In this document: positions 33,680 through 44,850 of the stretch, in pieces | Numbering within the stretch: the stretch's first letter is position 1 | Layout: every line of letters begins with the position of its first letter | Assembly (NCBI RefSeq): GCF_029407905.1 | Contig: NC_073628.1 | Location: forward strand, 21,977,501 to 22,041,500 | DNA length: 64,000 nt | Direction: 5' to 3' | Origin: Bubalus kerabau | Taxonomy: Eukaryota; Chordata; Mammalia; Artiodactyla; Bovidae | Position numbers and translations under genes: made by a program | Notes under the pieces: model-generated | What the model saw: the letters and a program-made list of their open reading frames with translations, nothing else | Database searches by the model: none | What the model was told of the DNA's origin: nothing

Positions 33680-35080
33680 ACGTTTTTCTTGTTAAAAAAA
33701 GTAAGATGCCAAAACAATGCCCCTTCTCTTTGAGCCTCCTTTCAAACACACACAAGCCACAAAAATGGGTTATTCCTTTGAACAGATTGTGATCCACTTG
33801 GCTGGGAATGAGTGATTCTAGGTGCTTTAGCCCCATTTATACCCTCCCCCTAGTAAAGATGAACTGAGAATCAAGCAGGAGGCAACAGAGGCATCAGCAA
33901 TGGCCGGGAAGTAGCAGAGCAGCTTGCCCCCCATCTCTGCCTTCCTCACTGCCTGTGCTTCTCGGCTCTCCCAAATGCCCCAGTGCACATTCATGCCCAC
34001 ACGCAGTAGCTGCTGCTGCTTCTAGGTAAACAAGGAGATGAGGGGGTGGCAAGCAAGTTAAACCACCCTGTATGAGGAGTTACAAATCTCAGCTAACAAA
34101 GAGGAGACAGGATAGGAGGTGGGTGAGTCGGTGGGGCCGAAGGGGAGATGCTGGAGGTCGGTGGGCTTTGGCCCTGGAGGGGTGAGAGGCATGAGGAGGG
34201 GAAGAGGGAGGGGCCTGGAAAGGAGGCAGATGTCTCTCTGCTCCCACTCCAACCAGTCTAGCTACCCCAAGTGCCATATTACATATTTTTTTCTCTTTCA
34301 AAAGCTCACATGCTCAAACCCCAACACGTCTGCACATAACAAAGAAGCACCAGCAAGCATGGGGAGCTGTTTTATGGTTTATAATTATCTTGTACCAATA
34401 GTCAAAATGATTATAACTTCCACATATTAATAATTGAACTGGAATAGCAGCTATGACATAGATCAAGAAGCAGACATCTCTGTCCACACTACCCTACACA
34501 CCTTGCTATAAATTGAACACTTGGTACAATAGTTTTTAAAAATTATAATTTTTTTTCACCCAGATGTTGAAATTAGTGAGATACTGGAACAATTAGCTGC
34601 TTCTTCTATTAAAGATAAGATGGTGATCATTATATTTGCCATTTAGAATAAGTAAGCAAGACCTACTTGTGCTGCATTGAGGTATATTTGTTCTGTTTAA
34701 CAGTATCTAATAGAGTGTCTGTCACCCAGGAAGAAGTGGTCCCCTATTTCATTTGTTTCCGTGTTACTTTTTGTATCTTTTTATTTTCTTTTCCCTCCAC
34801 TCTCCCCTCCTTGCTACATTCCCCCCAAAAAATAACATCTTGAGAAGGAGCAAGAGAAAAATAATGAATGAACAGGAGCTTTATAGATCTGGGGTTTATC
34901 ATAAGCTAGAGTAATCGCAATTGGTGCCGTTAAACTACACAAAGCAATAAAAAAGAAAACACTATTCAAAGATCATTTAAGGAGGCATGTGATAGTTAAT
35001 GAGAGGTTTGCTCTATTTGGGAGCATGTAATAGCTTCTCGGGTAGAATCTGCAGCATTTGCAGGAATGGAAGTGGTCGGT
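33680..35080. other. Repeat-free AT-rich interval
   Basis: G-rich piece at 34097-34220, then AT-rich unique DNA. 34860-35060 (TCGCAATTGGTGCCG, GATAGTTAATGAGAGG) looks like a conserved non-coding element. A cryptic exon candidate at 34564-34651 is listed as a finding. Confidence 0.45.
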
Positions 35081-35082
35081 AA

Positions 35083-35138
35083 AATGTGTGTGTGTGTCTG
35101 TGTGTGTCTGTGTGTGTCTGTGTGTGTGTGTCTGTGTT
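35083..35138. repeat. (TG)n/(TGTGTGTC)n microsatellite
   Basis: TG repeats interrupted at regular spacing by TC (GTGTGTCTGTGTGTGTCTGT). Confidence 0.95.
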
Positions 35139-35334
35139 CTTTCCTGTTTGTGCTCAACGTATCTGAGGCATCAAGTGGAAATATGGACAAAAATCAATGA
35201 AAGGCCAACAAGAAAGGAGCAAATAAAGACAGACTAGGCATGAGACTGTCACGTTTGTTTGACATAATTGTCTTCATGTGATTAAGTACATGGTGCTTTA
35301 AGTAGGAACTGCTGGAAGGAGATCATTTATTTAT

Positions 35335-35600
35335 TCATCAAACAGTCAATGAACATGCACCATAAAAATAATACCAATTTTTCATAATAAGTGCCAGCCA
35401 CTGTTCTAAGCTCTGAAGCTTCAAAAGTAAAGAAGACGAGATTTCCCTGGCGATCCAGTGGTTAAGACTCTGTGCTTCCACTGCAGGGGGCATGGCTTCG
35501 CTCCCTGGTCTGAGAACTAAGATCCCACATGCCAGGCAGTGTGGCCAAGGGGGAAAAAGTAAATAAGCTATAGTCCCTGCCCTCTCGAGCTCCGGATAAA
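35335..35600 (-). repeat. L2 LINE 3' fragment split by CHR
   Basis: AAGTGCCAGCCACTGTTCTA before the SINE and TATAGTCCCTGCCCTCTCGA after it are collinear with reversed L2. Confidence 0.6.
35436..35554 (+). mobile_element. CHR SINE with TSD
   Basis: TTTCCCTGGCGATCCAGTGG to GTGTGGCCAAGG. TSD AAAAGTAAAGAAG (35423-35435) / AAAAGTAAATAAG (35555-35567). Confidence 0.94.
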
Positions 35601-35639
35601 AAACACAGTCGCATCTCAGGGTTCCTGTCACCTCCAAAG

Positions 35640-35875
35640 AGACCCTGCCGGACCACCTTACCTAAGTGAGATTCTCCCCTTCCCCCACCATTGAGCTCCA
35701 TTGTGACAACCAGCCTGTTTACTTGGTGGTACTTACCCTAATTGATGATTATTTATTACATTGTCCCACATAAGAGTTAGCTTCAGAAAGGCAAGGATCC
35801 TGCTTTCCTTGCCAGTCCCTGGACCTTAGCCCAGTGTCTCACACATTAGAGACTAACCATTTTGAAATTAAGTAA
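35640..35875 (+). repeat. L2 LINE 3' end
   Basis: ATGATTATTTATTACATTGT, AAAGGCAAGGATCCTGC and GCCCAGTGTCTCACACATTA follow L2. Confidence 0.65.
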
Positions 35876-35883
35876 TTAGTTTG

Positions 35884-36240
35884 TGGGCTTCCCAGGTGGC
35901 TCAGTGGTAAAGAATCCACCTGCCAATGCAGGAGACATGAGTTTGATCCTTGGGTCAGGAAGATCCCGTTTAGAAGCAAATGGCAACCTACATTCATGCA
36001 TTGGAGAAGGAAATGACAACCCACTCCAGTATTCTTGCCTGGAGAATCCCAGAGACGGGGGAGCCTGGTGGGCTGCCATCTATGGGGTCGCACAGAGTCA
36101 GACACGACTGAAGCGACTTAGCAGCAGCAGGCAACCTATTCCGGTATTCCTGTCTGGGAGATTGCATGGACAGAGGAGCCTGGAAGGCTACAGTCCATGG
36201 AATCACAAAGAGTCAGACACGACTGAGCAACTAAACAACA
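35884..36240 (+). mobile_element. Bov-tA SINE carrying a nested Bov-A monomer
   Basis: Outer element 35884-35990 plus 36131-36240 (GGCTTCCCAGGTGGCTCAGT to CGACTGAGCAACTAAACAAC). AATTAGT on both sides is its likely TSD. Confidence 0.93.
35991..36129 (+). mobile_element. Bov-A2 single monomer, nested
   Basis: CATTCATGCATTGGAGAAGG to CGACTTAGCAGCAGCA. Exact 9-bp TSD GGCAACCTA at 35982-35990 and 36130-36138. Confidence 0.95.
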
Positions 36241-36606
36241 AAAACAATTAGTGCCATGAGTGACAATGGAGGAATCCAGAAAGCTACCCACGGGTGTAAG
36301 GGGAATCTGGAGACGGAGCTCAGTAGATAGAACACTCTGACACAGAGCACCAGTCTTCAGGTCCCCAGCAATTCCCCATGACTTACCTCTCTGCCTCTCC
36401 TCCAAGGCCAACACTACAGTCCCTCTTGGGAAGCCAGGATCCACGCAGATCAGCAGAGAAAAGGGCTAGGAGGTGAGGCTGCCAGGGATGTGTCTGTCCT
36501 GTAGCCAGCTGCCCTCCTTCCTCACCCCTCCTACTGATGGACCATCTTCTCATCTAGGGCATCGCTAGGCAGGTATTTCCCATCAGAGCTGCAGGGGAAT
36601 TGCTCT

Positions 36607-36640
36607 CACATCACTCACACACACACACACACACACACCA
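36607..36640. repeat. (CA)n microsatellite
   Basis: ACTCACACACACACACACAC continuing to 36640. Confidence 0.95.
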
Positions 36641-37404
36641 TTCCCTTCTCTCTTCCCATCCTTCCCCCATGACCCACTTCTCCTGGAGAGCCCAGAACCA
36701 CTCTCCAGCTCCATGCACATTGCTCGCCCAGGGTGGACCCTATCCACGGGCAGAATAGGAAGCTCTACCATGGTGTCAGACGAGGGGCTCTGCCTGCCTC
36801 TCAGAAAGCCCAGTCCTCCTCTGTTAGAACCTTGAACCACCCCAGGAACTACAGTGCAGCCCACTCACTCAGGGAGGCCCGGGGTCGGTAGGAAGTTGCT
36901 GGAAGAGGCAGGACCACAACCCAGGTCTGCTGACGTCAAGTCCAGTGCTCTTAGAATGCAGAAAGAGGGGGCTGAGGCCACAGTCAGAGGGGACGCCCCT
37001 AAGGCTTTGGCTTGAAAATACAGAGAAGGTGGAAGGGGCGGGACACAGGAGACTGTCAGCCTGATGTGGGAGAGTCAGGAAAGGCGGAGAGGGGGACACA
37101 GGCCAGGGAAGACCCTTTCTTTCTACAGAACCAGAAAAGGCTACCGGGCCATAGATTAGCAGTGGGAAATGAGGGGGAATGGAGGGGGAAGCAGGAAAAG
37201 GATGTCTGAGGCAGTGGAGCCTGGCCTCCCTGCTCGGGTGTCCCTTTGAGGCCGAGGTGGACCTGCCCGTGAGGCTCCCATCTGCCCAGGCTACGTATGT
37301 GGTGGAGGGCAGAGTCCGGGATCTTCAGAAGCACAGGCACCCTCTGCTTCTCACTCAGTTATGGGAAGCAGGTATGCCTCCCGGCTGCTTTCATCCTCCC
37401 TGCG
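36641..37404. other. Unique intronic sequence
   Basis: Purine-rich at 36950-37110. No repeat or coding signature. Confidence 0.5.
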
Positions 37405-37612
37405 GTGGTGGTTTAGTCACCAAGTTGTGTCTGACTCCTGTGACCTCATGGACTCTAGCCCTCCAGGCTCCTCTGTCCATGGGGATTCTCTAGGCAAGAA
37501 ATCTGGAGTGGGTTGCCATGCCTTCCTCCCAGGGATCTTCCCCACCCAGGGACAGATCTCACGTCTCATATCTTCTACACTGACAGGCAGGCTCTTTACT
37601 TCTAGTGCCAGG
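37405..37612 (-). mobile_element. Bov-tA SINE, diverged
   Basis: GTTTAGTCACCAAGTTGTGT, CTCCTCTGTCCATGGGGATT to CTTCTAGTGCCAGGG. Confidence 0.88.
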
Positions 37613-37699
37613 GCCCACAGTCATTTTCCTGAGACAGTCTCTTCACTGCCTGCCAGAGCCCCCGGGGTGCTGGCTAATACTGTCATTTTGTTAGCTGGG

Positions 37700-37900
37700 G
37701 CTTTGGGGGTGCATTTTTTTCTTATTTCATTTTTCTTACTGATGTGTTTTCTTCTACTGGGCTGCAAAGCCGATTATTTGTATAACGTCCCTGTTTATTA
37801 TTTATGGCAAAACTCAGATTTCCAGGGTGCTTTATGATTGTTATTTAATTTGCTCGGCGCCTTGGAACATGGGTCGTCCATTTTCATTCTCCTGCCTTGA
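37700..37900. other. AT-rich repeat-free block, possible conserved element
   Basis: GCCGATTATTTGTATAACG, TTTATTATTTATGGCAAAAC and TTATTTAATTTGCTCG stand between a SINE and an L2. Function is inference. Confidence 0.4.
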
Positions 37901-38079
37901 TCCGACGGTGGATTTCGGAGCTTTTTCCCAGGCCTGTTCCTCCAGCCACCATTCCTACCAGGAGACCTGCTTGGCTAAAGCAAGCTGGGGGCCACCTCGA
38001 CCACAGACCCTGCCAAACTCCTTCTCGGACTTCTTTTCGCTCGCTGTTCTCTCCAGTTCTTACCAAGACCTAGAAATGT

Positions 38080-39110
38080 TGCCTCCTGAATGTCTCTTGA
38101 ACCCATCCACCTCTGTCCATCTGACAGCCACTGCCCTCACCCATCACCACCCTCCCCGACCTGGGCTGCATGTTCGCTCTCCTAACTGGCTTCTTGGGTC
38201 CATCAAGCCCAGCCCCTTCCCTCCCAGTTCATTTTTCACACTTCAGCCAGAACAGTATTTCAAAATGCAAATCTGAAAATGGCACATTACTCTTGAAAAT
38301 ATTCCAGTAGCTTTCTATCACCATTAGGAAAAATACCCAAATCCTCAGCATGTTTTATAAGACCCTATGGGATCTGGTTTCTACTGACCTTTTTGGCTCC
38401 ATCTTGCCCCTGTAACGCTCTGTAAAACTCCAGTCACATGAGTCTTCTTTCTGCTCCTCCAACAGGGCATGCTCCCGTCTGCCATAGAGCCTTTGTCTAT
38501 ACTGGTCCCTCCTCTTGGGATACGGACCACACATGCCCACACCCCATCCACAGACCCTTCCCATAGTGGCTCCTGCTCATCTTTTAGATCTCAGCTGAAA
38601 TATCGCTTCTACAGTGAAGCCTCCTCAGACCCACCCCTCCCTAGTCTAGACCAACTTCCTGTGTTCCATGCTCTTATATTCCTTTCCTTCCAAGGGCTTA
38701 GCTAAGTCTGTACCCAGAAGTTCATTTAGCGGTTATTTAGCTCAGACCTATTTCCCCTCTCAGTCTTTAAGTTCTCTAGGCAATGGCACCCCACTCCAGT
38801 ACTCTTGCCTGGAAAATCCCATGGATGGAGGAGCCTGGTGGGCTGCAGTCCGTGGGGTGGCTAAGAGTCGGACACGACTGAGCGACTTCACTTTCACTTT
38901 TCACTTTCATGCATTGGAGAAGGAAATGGCAACCCACTCCAATGTTCTTGCCTTGAGACTCCCAGGGACGGGGGAGCCTGGTGGGCGGCCATCTATGGGG
39001 TCCCACAGAGTCGGACACGACTGAAGCGACTTAGCAGCAGCAGCAGCAGCAGGTCTCCATTACCTCCCGGGAGCCTGGCATCAAGTTTGCACACAGTAGA
39101 CACTGGAAGA
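38080..39110 (+). repeat. L2 LINE 3' region, long, split by Bov-A2
   Basis: Runs 38080-38778 (ATGCAAATCTGAAAATGGCA, AAGACCCTATGGGATCTGG, TTTTAGATCTCAGCTGAAAT) and after the SINE continues as GCCTGGCATCAAGTTTGCAC, CACAGTAGACACTGG. Confidence 0.8.
38779..39050 (+). mobile_element. Bov-A2 SINE
   Basis: GGCAATGGCACCCCACTCCA start, TTTCATGCATTGGAGAAGGA junction and (GCA)n end. Confidence 0.95.
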
Positions 39111-39209
39111 ATAGTAACCACAATGATCTTCTCTGCCCCTGGGCAGTGACTCCCAAGCTGCTGGAACCAGGCGGCTGGACAATCACAAACTCCTAGAAGA
39201 AACATCAGA

Positions 39210-39330
39210 AATCACCTGGAGAAGGGGAAGCTGAGATCCAGGAGAGTGATAGGCTTGCCCAGAGCACAGCAAAGGATTGAAGCCAGACTTCTGACCCACT
39301 TCCAGCCACTTCTCCATCTCACTGTGCTGA
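39210..39330 (-). repeat. MIR fragment
   Basis: GGGGAAGCTGAGATCCAGGA, GGCTTGCCCAGAGCACAGC: reversed MIR core. Confidence 0.5.
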
Positions 39331-39479
39331 GTCCTTGAAGTGTGTGTGTGACCGACTGAGCGGGTCCAACAGGGAGGTCCACCTGCTGAAAATGGGTTTG
39401 GGGCAGTGTTTTGAAAGGGACAAGAAGCAAGAACCTCTGGAGAAAAGGAAAGGAAGTAGGTCCTTTGATACAGACATGA

Positions 39480-39600
39480 AACGTACCCCTGTGAGCCCAG
39501 TACTGTGTTGGGCGCAGGAGCTCCAGGGGCTGGACACAGCTTCTGACTTCAGGAACTTTGTCCTCCACTGGGGGAGCTTAGACATATTTCATGTCAAGGT
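39480..39600 (-). repeat. L2 LINE fragment
   Basis: GAGCCCAGTACTGTGTTGGG and ACTGGGGGAGCTTAGACATA resemble reversed L2. Confidence 0.5.
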
Positions 39601-39954
39601 GATTTTGTGGTTGTTTTGTTTTGTTTTTTTCTTTTCAGCCTTGTGGTTAGTATGCTTAAGGGTTAAGCACTGTGGCTTGGGAGACACTGAAATTTAGGCA
39701 TACTCAGAGCAGGTTTAGAACCATACCATCAAAGAAACTTGAGGCCAGAAGGGACCCAAGGTTATCTAGTCCACACTCTCTCCTGATGGCTCAATATCCC
39801 CACCAAGTACCAATGTATGTAAATACTTGTCAACACTGTGCTGCCGTGCGCTCACTCGCTCACCAGCTGACTGACTCTGTGTCTGTGACTGTGCCTGGCC
39901 CTTGGCACGTAAAGACATAGTCCCTGCCCCAGAGGACAGCACAGCGATCACAAC

Positions 39955-40100
39955 ATGCTGGCATACTGGCTGCAGCCAGGTGTGTACAGAGCCTTGGGAA
40001 CAGAGAAGAGGAACCCAGTCCAACTGCAGGCCAAGTGAGCAGGGCCAAGACAGCCTCCTGAAGACAGTGATAATCTGAGCTGAGCCCTGGGAGCAAACTT
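39955..40100 (-). repeat. L2 LINE fragment
   Basis: CAGCCTCCTGAAGACAGTGA followed by CTGAGCTGAGCCCTGGG: reversed L2 upstream part. Confidence 0.45.
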
Positions 40101-40109
40101 TATTATCAG

Positions 40110-41250
40110 AGGCCCTTGCAACCTACACTTGAATCCCTCCAAAGACAGGAAACTCACTACCTACCAAGGCCACGGGTAGCCCCTCAGCTAGGCTCTTATA
40201 AAGGAGTTTCAAATAGAAAACACCCCTTCAACCCCAAGAGTCCACAGTTTTGTCATTCTGACTACACTGAGGACAATTAACCGGGTGACCGTTAGCAGCC
40301 ACTGGCCAAAATCCCAGGGTCTCACACTGTGTCAACTCTGCCCAGGCAAGCTCCGCTTTCCTCTGTCTGCCTCCCCTTCCCCATGCAGCCAGCCTCAGCC
40401 AGCCTCAAAGCTTTCATCACTGAATGCCAAGACCCCCGCCTCTACTTCCCTCCCCAGGGTGGGAGAGTCTGAATAAATGAGAGTGCTTAATGGCCTGCGG
40501 TGCCATAAAGTTTTAGAGCTGTGTACCGGAATGAGCAGGTTCAGGCTGAGATGAATTATCCAGACCTTTTATCAAAGGAGAGTCAATAAAAACCTGAAGG
40601 CGCTCACCCCATCTCCTCGGAGTGGCTGTGTCACACAGCCGGGCCCTGCGTTCTGGAAATAGTCATCGGTGGGTGCGTTTCCCACCCCCTCCCCAATCCA
40701 TCTGCTTTCTTCCCTATGCCTTCCCTCCTCAAATGTATTTGTTTCTATGGTAACTGTGTTGTTACTGGTATGGGAGGAGTTTAATGACATTCAGAAGTAC
40801 CAAATCAAGTCCATTTATATAATGGTTTGAAATACACATAATGGCCTGTGGAATATAGGACACGGTGACAGTTTCAGTAACTGCGTACAGACTGTGGGAT
40901 AAATAGAGCGAGGTGGTACTCCCCCCAACCTCCGAGTCAAACGCACCAGGAATAACCACTATTCTTAATACAAGAGAGGTACTTCTCAACCATTACTCAG
41001 GAAAGGGTCTCAAAACACCGACACCAAGCCGTTCTCTCATTGAGGAAGGGTGCTGGCTGGACTATGGGTCCTCTGCGCCCGCCAGGGTTTGACCAGGGAG
41101 TCAGGTAGGGCAGGTACAGAGAGGATGGGGCTGTCCAGAAGTATGAAAAGAGCAGCCCTCCTGCCCTGGGTCCTCGGGCGCCCCCCTCAGCCAGCCCGAG
41201 GTATAACATGCACTCCAAGAGCTGGCGCTTACGGCTCCTGTGCGTCTGAG
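40110..41250. other. Repeat-poor interval with possible conserved element
   Basis: 40490-40800 is repeat-free with GCCATAAAGTTTTAGAGC, TTTATCAAAGGAG (TCF-like) and a GGTAACTGTGTTGTTACTGG palindrome-like pair. Confidence 0.4.
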
Positions 41251-41297
41251 TCAGAGATTTACCTTTCAGGCACCCACCGTGTGCCTGGTGCTGGTGA

Positions 41298-41314
41298 GGG
41301 GTGGGGTGGGGGGG
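41298..41314 (+). other. G-quadruplex motif
   Basis: GGGGTGGGGTGGGGGGG on the sense strand; four runs can be drawn with short loops. Confidence 0.75.
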
Positions 41315-41359
41315 ACGTGGCAATGCAAAACCCATGGAGGATGCCCTTGTCTTAGCTCA

Positions 41360-41984
41360 GGTTCCCTCAGAAGCAGATGCTAAGCACAGACTCGTCCAAG
41401 AGGTGCAGGAAGTGCCAGAAAGATGATAGGGAGTTGACATGAGAAAGTGAAGGTGTCCCACTCTGGGGGTACTATCGGGCCTTAAATAGGGGGGCAGTGG
41501 AAGCCTCATCCCAGTGGGAGGCTCTGGGAAGTGCTGCAGAAGCCGTGCCTCACAGTCAGGCCACCCAAAGATTGGGGTGTCTATACAGCAGTCTGGTCAG
41601 TAACTGAGGGCGTTCAGGTTGGGGTGTTCGCTCCCCCGCACTTGTGTCGAGTGGCCTTTGCAGATGGAGAGAAAGACCTCAGGAGAAGGGTGGTGGGTGC
41701 TGGCGGTTGGGAGCTGGCCTGAGGGAGACAGGCGGGGCACTGGTAGAGATGGCTGCAGCCCCCGGGAGTTTTGCGTCCAGTGGGGAGACAGTGAGCTACC
41801 AGAAGGCAGGGTGACGGGAGAGCTAGAGGGGTGGGCAGGTGAGATGCTCTTGCAGCTTAGAGGTGGGAGAAGCCATTTGTTCTGGATACTGGGGGAACTT
41901 GGGGAGAGTGGGAGAGGTGAGAGGGAGCTAGCCTGCAAGTTCTGGTGCTCGGGAGGCACCTAGGACACACACCGTTTAGTTTTC
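41360..41984. other. Unique intronic sequence
   Basis: Purine-rich, with overlapping short ORFs on both strands but no recognised family. Confidence 0.5.
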
Positions 41985-42090
41985 ATGCCGTCACAGGCTG
42001 GGCGGTGTTTCCTCCATTGTGAAGATGAAGTTAGCGAGGCTCAGAGAGATTAGTTATCTACCAAAAGCACGCAGCTAAGGTTCAAATCCT
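41985..42090 (-). repeat. MIR fragment
   Basis: AAGTTAGCGAGGCTCAGAGA, GCACGCAGCTAAGGTTCAAA: reversed MIR. Confidence 0.7.
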
Positions 42091-42595
42091 GTTTTTTTTA
42101 ATTTTTGTGGTTTTTTTTTTTTTTTACTTTTTATTTTGTATTGGAGTAAAGAACCCTCCTGCCAGTGCAGAAGACATAAGAGACACGGATTTGATCCCTG
42201 GGTCAGGAAGATCCTCTGGAGGAGGGCATGGCAACCTACTCTGGTATTCTTGCCTGGAGAATCCTATGGACAGAGGAGCCTAGCAGGCTACAGACCATAG
42301 GGTCTCAAAGAGTTGGACATGACTATGGTGACTTAGCAGGCATAGCCAATTAGCAACAATGTTGTGATATTTTCAAGTGGACAGCAAAGGGACTCAGCCA
42401 TACATGTACATGTATCCATTCACCCCCCCAAACTCCTGGCCCATCCAGGCTGCCACGTAACTTTGAGCAGAGTTCCCTGTGCTCTACAGTAGGACCTTGG
42501 TTATCCAATTTAAATATAGCAGAGTGTACATGTCCATCCCCAAATCCTTAACCATCCCTTACCCCCATCCTTCCCCCCAGCAACCATAGGTTCCA
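42090..42595 (-). mobile_element. L1 3' UTR hosting a Bov-tA
   Basis: T-rich tail at 42090-42128, TTTTTATTTTGTATTGGAGT, then after the SINE ATAGCCAATTAGCAACAATG and CTGTGCTCTACAGTAGGACC: reversed L1. Confidence 0.88.
42148..42340 (+). mobile_element. Bov-tA SINE, 5' truncated, nested in L1
   Basis: AAAGAACCCTCCTGCCAGTG to GGACATGACTATGGTGACTT. Confidence 0.92.
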
Positions 42596-42599
42596 AACC

Positions 42600-43020
42600 C
42601 TGGACTTCTTACTCCCACTCTGCCTCGGGGAGCTCCATCACCATCAAGGGCAGACATGACCGAGAGCCTGCTATATATATATCCATGTGGACCTCTCTGC
42701 ATGGCCATAGACTTCCCTCTCTCATATCTCCCCACATTGTGCTGTCCATGGACCCCCATTCAGGCAGTCAGGTAGCCCCTCTGATCCCACCCCAGATGTA
42801 AGCTGGACTGCCGATACCCAACTTGAGTGAATTATCTGAAACTCACAGTCCTAGGAGTACAGGAAAGAGAAGAAACAGACGGAAGGGTCGGGGGAAGGTT
42901 TCAGTTCCAGTGGGCCCTACAAGTGTTCTTTCTACCCTGTCCTCACCTCCCTGCCCTGCCCTCCCAGCCCTGTTCCAAACTCATTGCCTCAGAAAATACG
43001 GCCGAAGAGGGATCATACAG
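42600..43020. other. Unique intronic sequence
   Basis: No repeat recognised; short TATATATATA at 42672. Confidence 0.45.
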
Positions 43021-43024
43021 ACAC

Positions 43025-43300
43025 ACTTCTCTGGAGCAGCATTTCTGTCGCACGTTAATAGGTGTTCTGTGAAATACAGGATGCGTGGTCAAATAAGGTG
43101 GAGAGAAGCTGGGTGAACCCTAACTAAACAAGTCTCTCCTACAAAGACTCCCAGAGCTGTTAAGTGGCCAAAGGGTGTGGAGAATCCCCCAAAGGGGGAT
43201 ATGGTTCTCAGAGTTCCCCAAACTTACTTGACCACAAAATATTTTCCATAGAGCATGTTTTAGGACTAGGATTTCTTGGAATCCACTTTGGGACATAATG
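43025..43300. repeat. Possible old hAT-Charlie-like element
   Basis: GGAGCAGCATTTCTGTCGCA at the left and GTTCTCAGAGTTCCCCAAAC plus TTGACCACAAAATATTTTCC at the right recall hAT-derived mammalian repeats. Family uncertain. Confidence 0.4.
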
Positions 43301-43670
43301 GTTTAAGGCCAGCTCTGCCACTGACTCATTGTGTGAGCTTTGTCAAATGAGAATAAATTAAGCCTGCCTCATGAGGACCAGTGGGCTTCCCTAGTGGCTC
43401 AGTTTGTAAAGAATCTGCCTGTAACTCAGGAGACCCGGTTTGATCCCTGGGTTGGGAATATCCCCTGGAGAAGGAAATGGCAACCCACTCCAGTAGTCTA
43501 GCCTGAAAAATTCCATGGACAAAGGAGCCTGGCGGGCAACAGTCCATGGGATCTCAAAGAATTGGACAGCACTGTGAGACTAACTTTCACTTTCACTTCA
43601 TGAGGCCCAGTAAAAAAATAGGAATGAAAACTCTTTACAAACCATAAAGTAAATGATGCTATTATTTGTT
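43300..43670 (+). repeat. MIR SINE split by Bov-tA
   Basis: GGCCAGCTCTGCCACTGACT and CAAATGAGAATAAATTAAGC precede the SINE; GAAAACTCTTTACAAACC follows it. Confidence 0.7.
43383..43597 (+). mobile_element. Bov-tA SINE with TSD
   Basis: GGCTTCCCTAGTGGCTCAGT to CACTTTCACT. TSD TCATGAGGACCAGT (43369-43382) / TCATGAGGCCCAGT (43598-43611). Confidence 0.96.
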
Positions 43671-43809
43671 TACATGAAAGATGGTGCTATGGTTTATTCA
43701 CATAAAACAAAGTTTTATGTGAACGCTCAGTTCCCAGAGAAACACTCAGTTTCCCAGAGAATATTTCGTTAGGAGTCCAAAAATAATAGTTATTATTAGT
43801 GTTTTTGCA

Positions 43810-43990
43810 GTAACAGGTTTGGCTCCTGATTAGTCATGTGACCTTTATTTTGACCTTGATCTCTCTTGACCTATGTTTTCTCATCTGCAAAATGGGTAAA
43901 CTCACCCTCTTTCCTCCTTGAATTTGTTGCCGTGATAAAACACGCACAATGGTTGTAGCGGTGCTTTGCATGATGAACCATAAAACACAA
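43810..43990 (+). repeat. MIR SINE
   Basis: TTAGTCATGTGACCTTTATT, TTTTCTCATCTGCAAAATGG and GTTGCCGTGATAAAAC: MIR plus. Confidence 0.8.
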
Positions 43991-44059
43991 GGCACCTTTA
44001 TAAGAGTTCTAGGTTAACACCCTCAATTCAGTCCCACTTGTGCTCAGACCAGAACAGGA

Positions 44060-44210
44060 GATGTACCGCGGGAGGGGACTGGCTGGTGGGAGAAATAAAA
44101 ATGACTAATCATTTTCATCCATATTTATGACGTTGGGAGCCTTGTATGAGCTTCTCACTGAGGGGACAGGATGAATATTTCATGAGTGAACACCAAAGGT
44201 AGTATTAAGA
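44060..44210. other. Possible conserved element
   Basis: AATAAAAATGACTAATCATT followed by TTCATCCATATTTATGACG; repeat-free AT-rich block. Confidence 0.35.
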
Positions 44211-44389
44211 GGAAATGGACAGAGAGACCCCCGCCTGCCTCTGCCGCCACGTTCAGCTGGGATGTCAGCACAGGTCCAAGCCCATGACTGACCCCAAGGA
44301 GCAGGGCAGCCAGTCGGGAGGAAGAGCTCAGGCCTCCGCCCAGATGGGGAGCTGTCCAGCACATACTGGCCAAGGGACCCCTGTTCTGG

Positions 44390-44500
44390 GAGGCAGGAGA
44401 GCCGGTGCCCACTCCATACGCCAGCTGGGTAGCCTTGGGCGAGTGACTGTCACCACCCTGGGCCTCTGCTTCCACCCTGTGAAAAGGCATGATAAGCTCA
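44390..44500 (+). repeat. MIR fragment
   Basis: GGGTAGCCTTGGGCGAGTGA and GGGCCTCTGCTTCCACCCTG: MIR plus. Confidence 0.65.
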
Positions 44501-44639
44501 GCCTTGCCTGGCCGCAAGGTTCCAGTCCAAGCCCTGCTGTTGGGAAGACGGCTTTGTCATGCACATAGGTGGGAAGTGTCCTATTCATGTCTTCACGCAG
44601 CAGACCGCCATGGAGCACCCACCACTCTGTCTGCCACAG

Positions 44640-44850
44640 CCACAGAGTGCCAAATGCTGCGTCCATCGCTTCATACACACCACCTCGTATAATCATCACT
44701 GTAATCCTGAAAGGTGTCTGTCATTACTCCCATTTTCCACAGGAGAAAATAAAACTCAGGAAAGATAAATCACTTGCCCAAAGCCATGCAGCTAGTCGAT
44801 GGTAGAGTCCAGGTGTGTATGAAGCCAAGACCCTTCATTCTACACCAATG
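44640..44850 (-). repeat. MIR SINE
   Basis: CCCATTTTCCACAGGAGAAA, AATCACTTGCCCAAAGCCAT and GCAGCTAGTCGATGG: reversed MIR. Confidence 0.85.
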
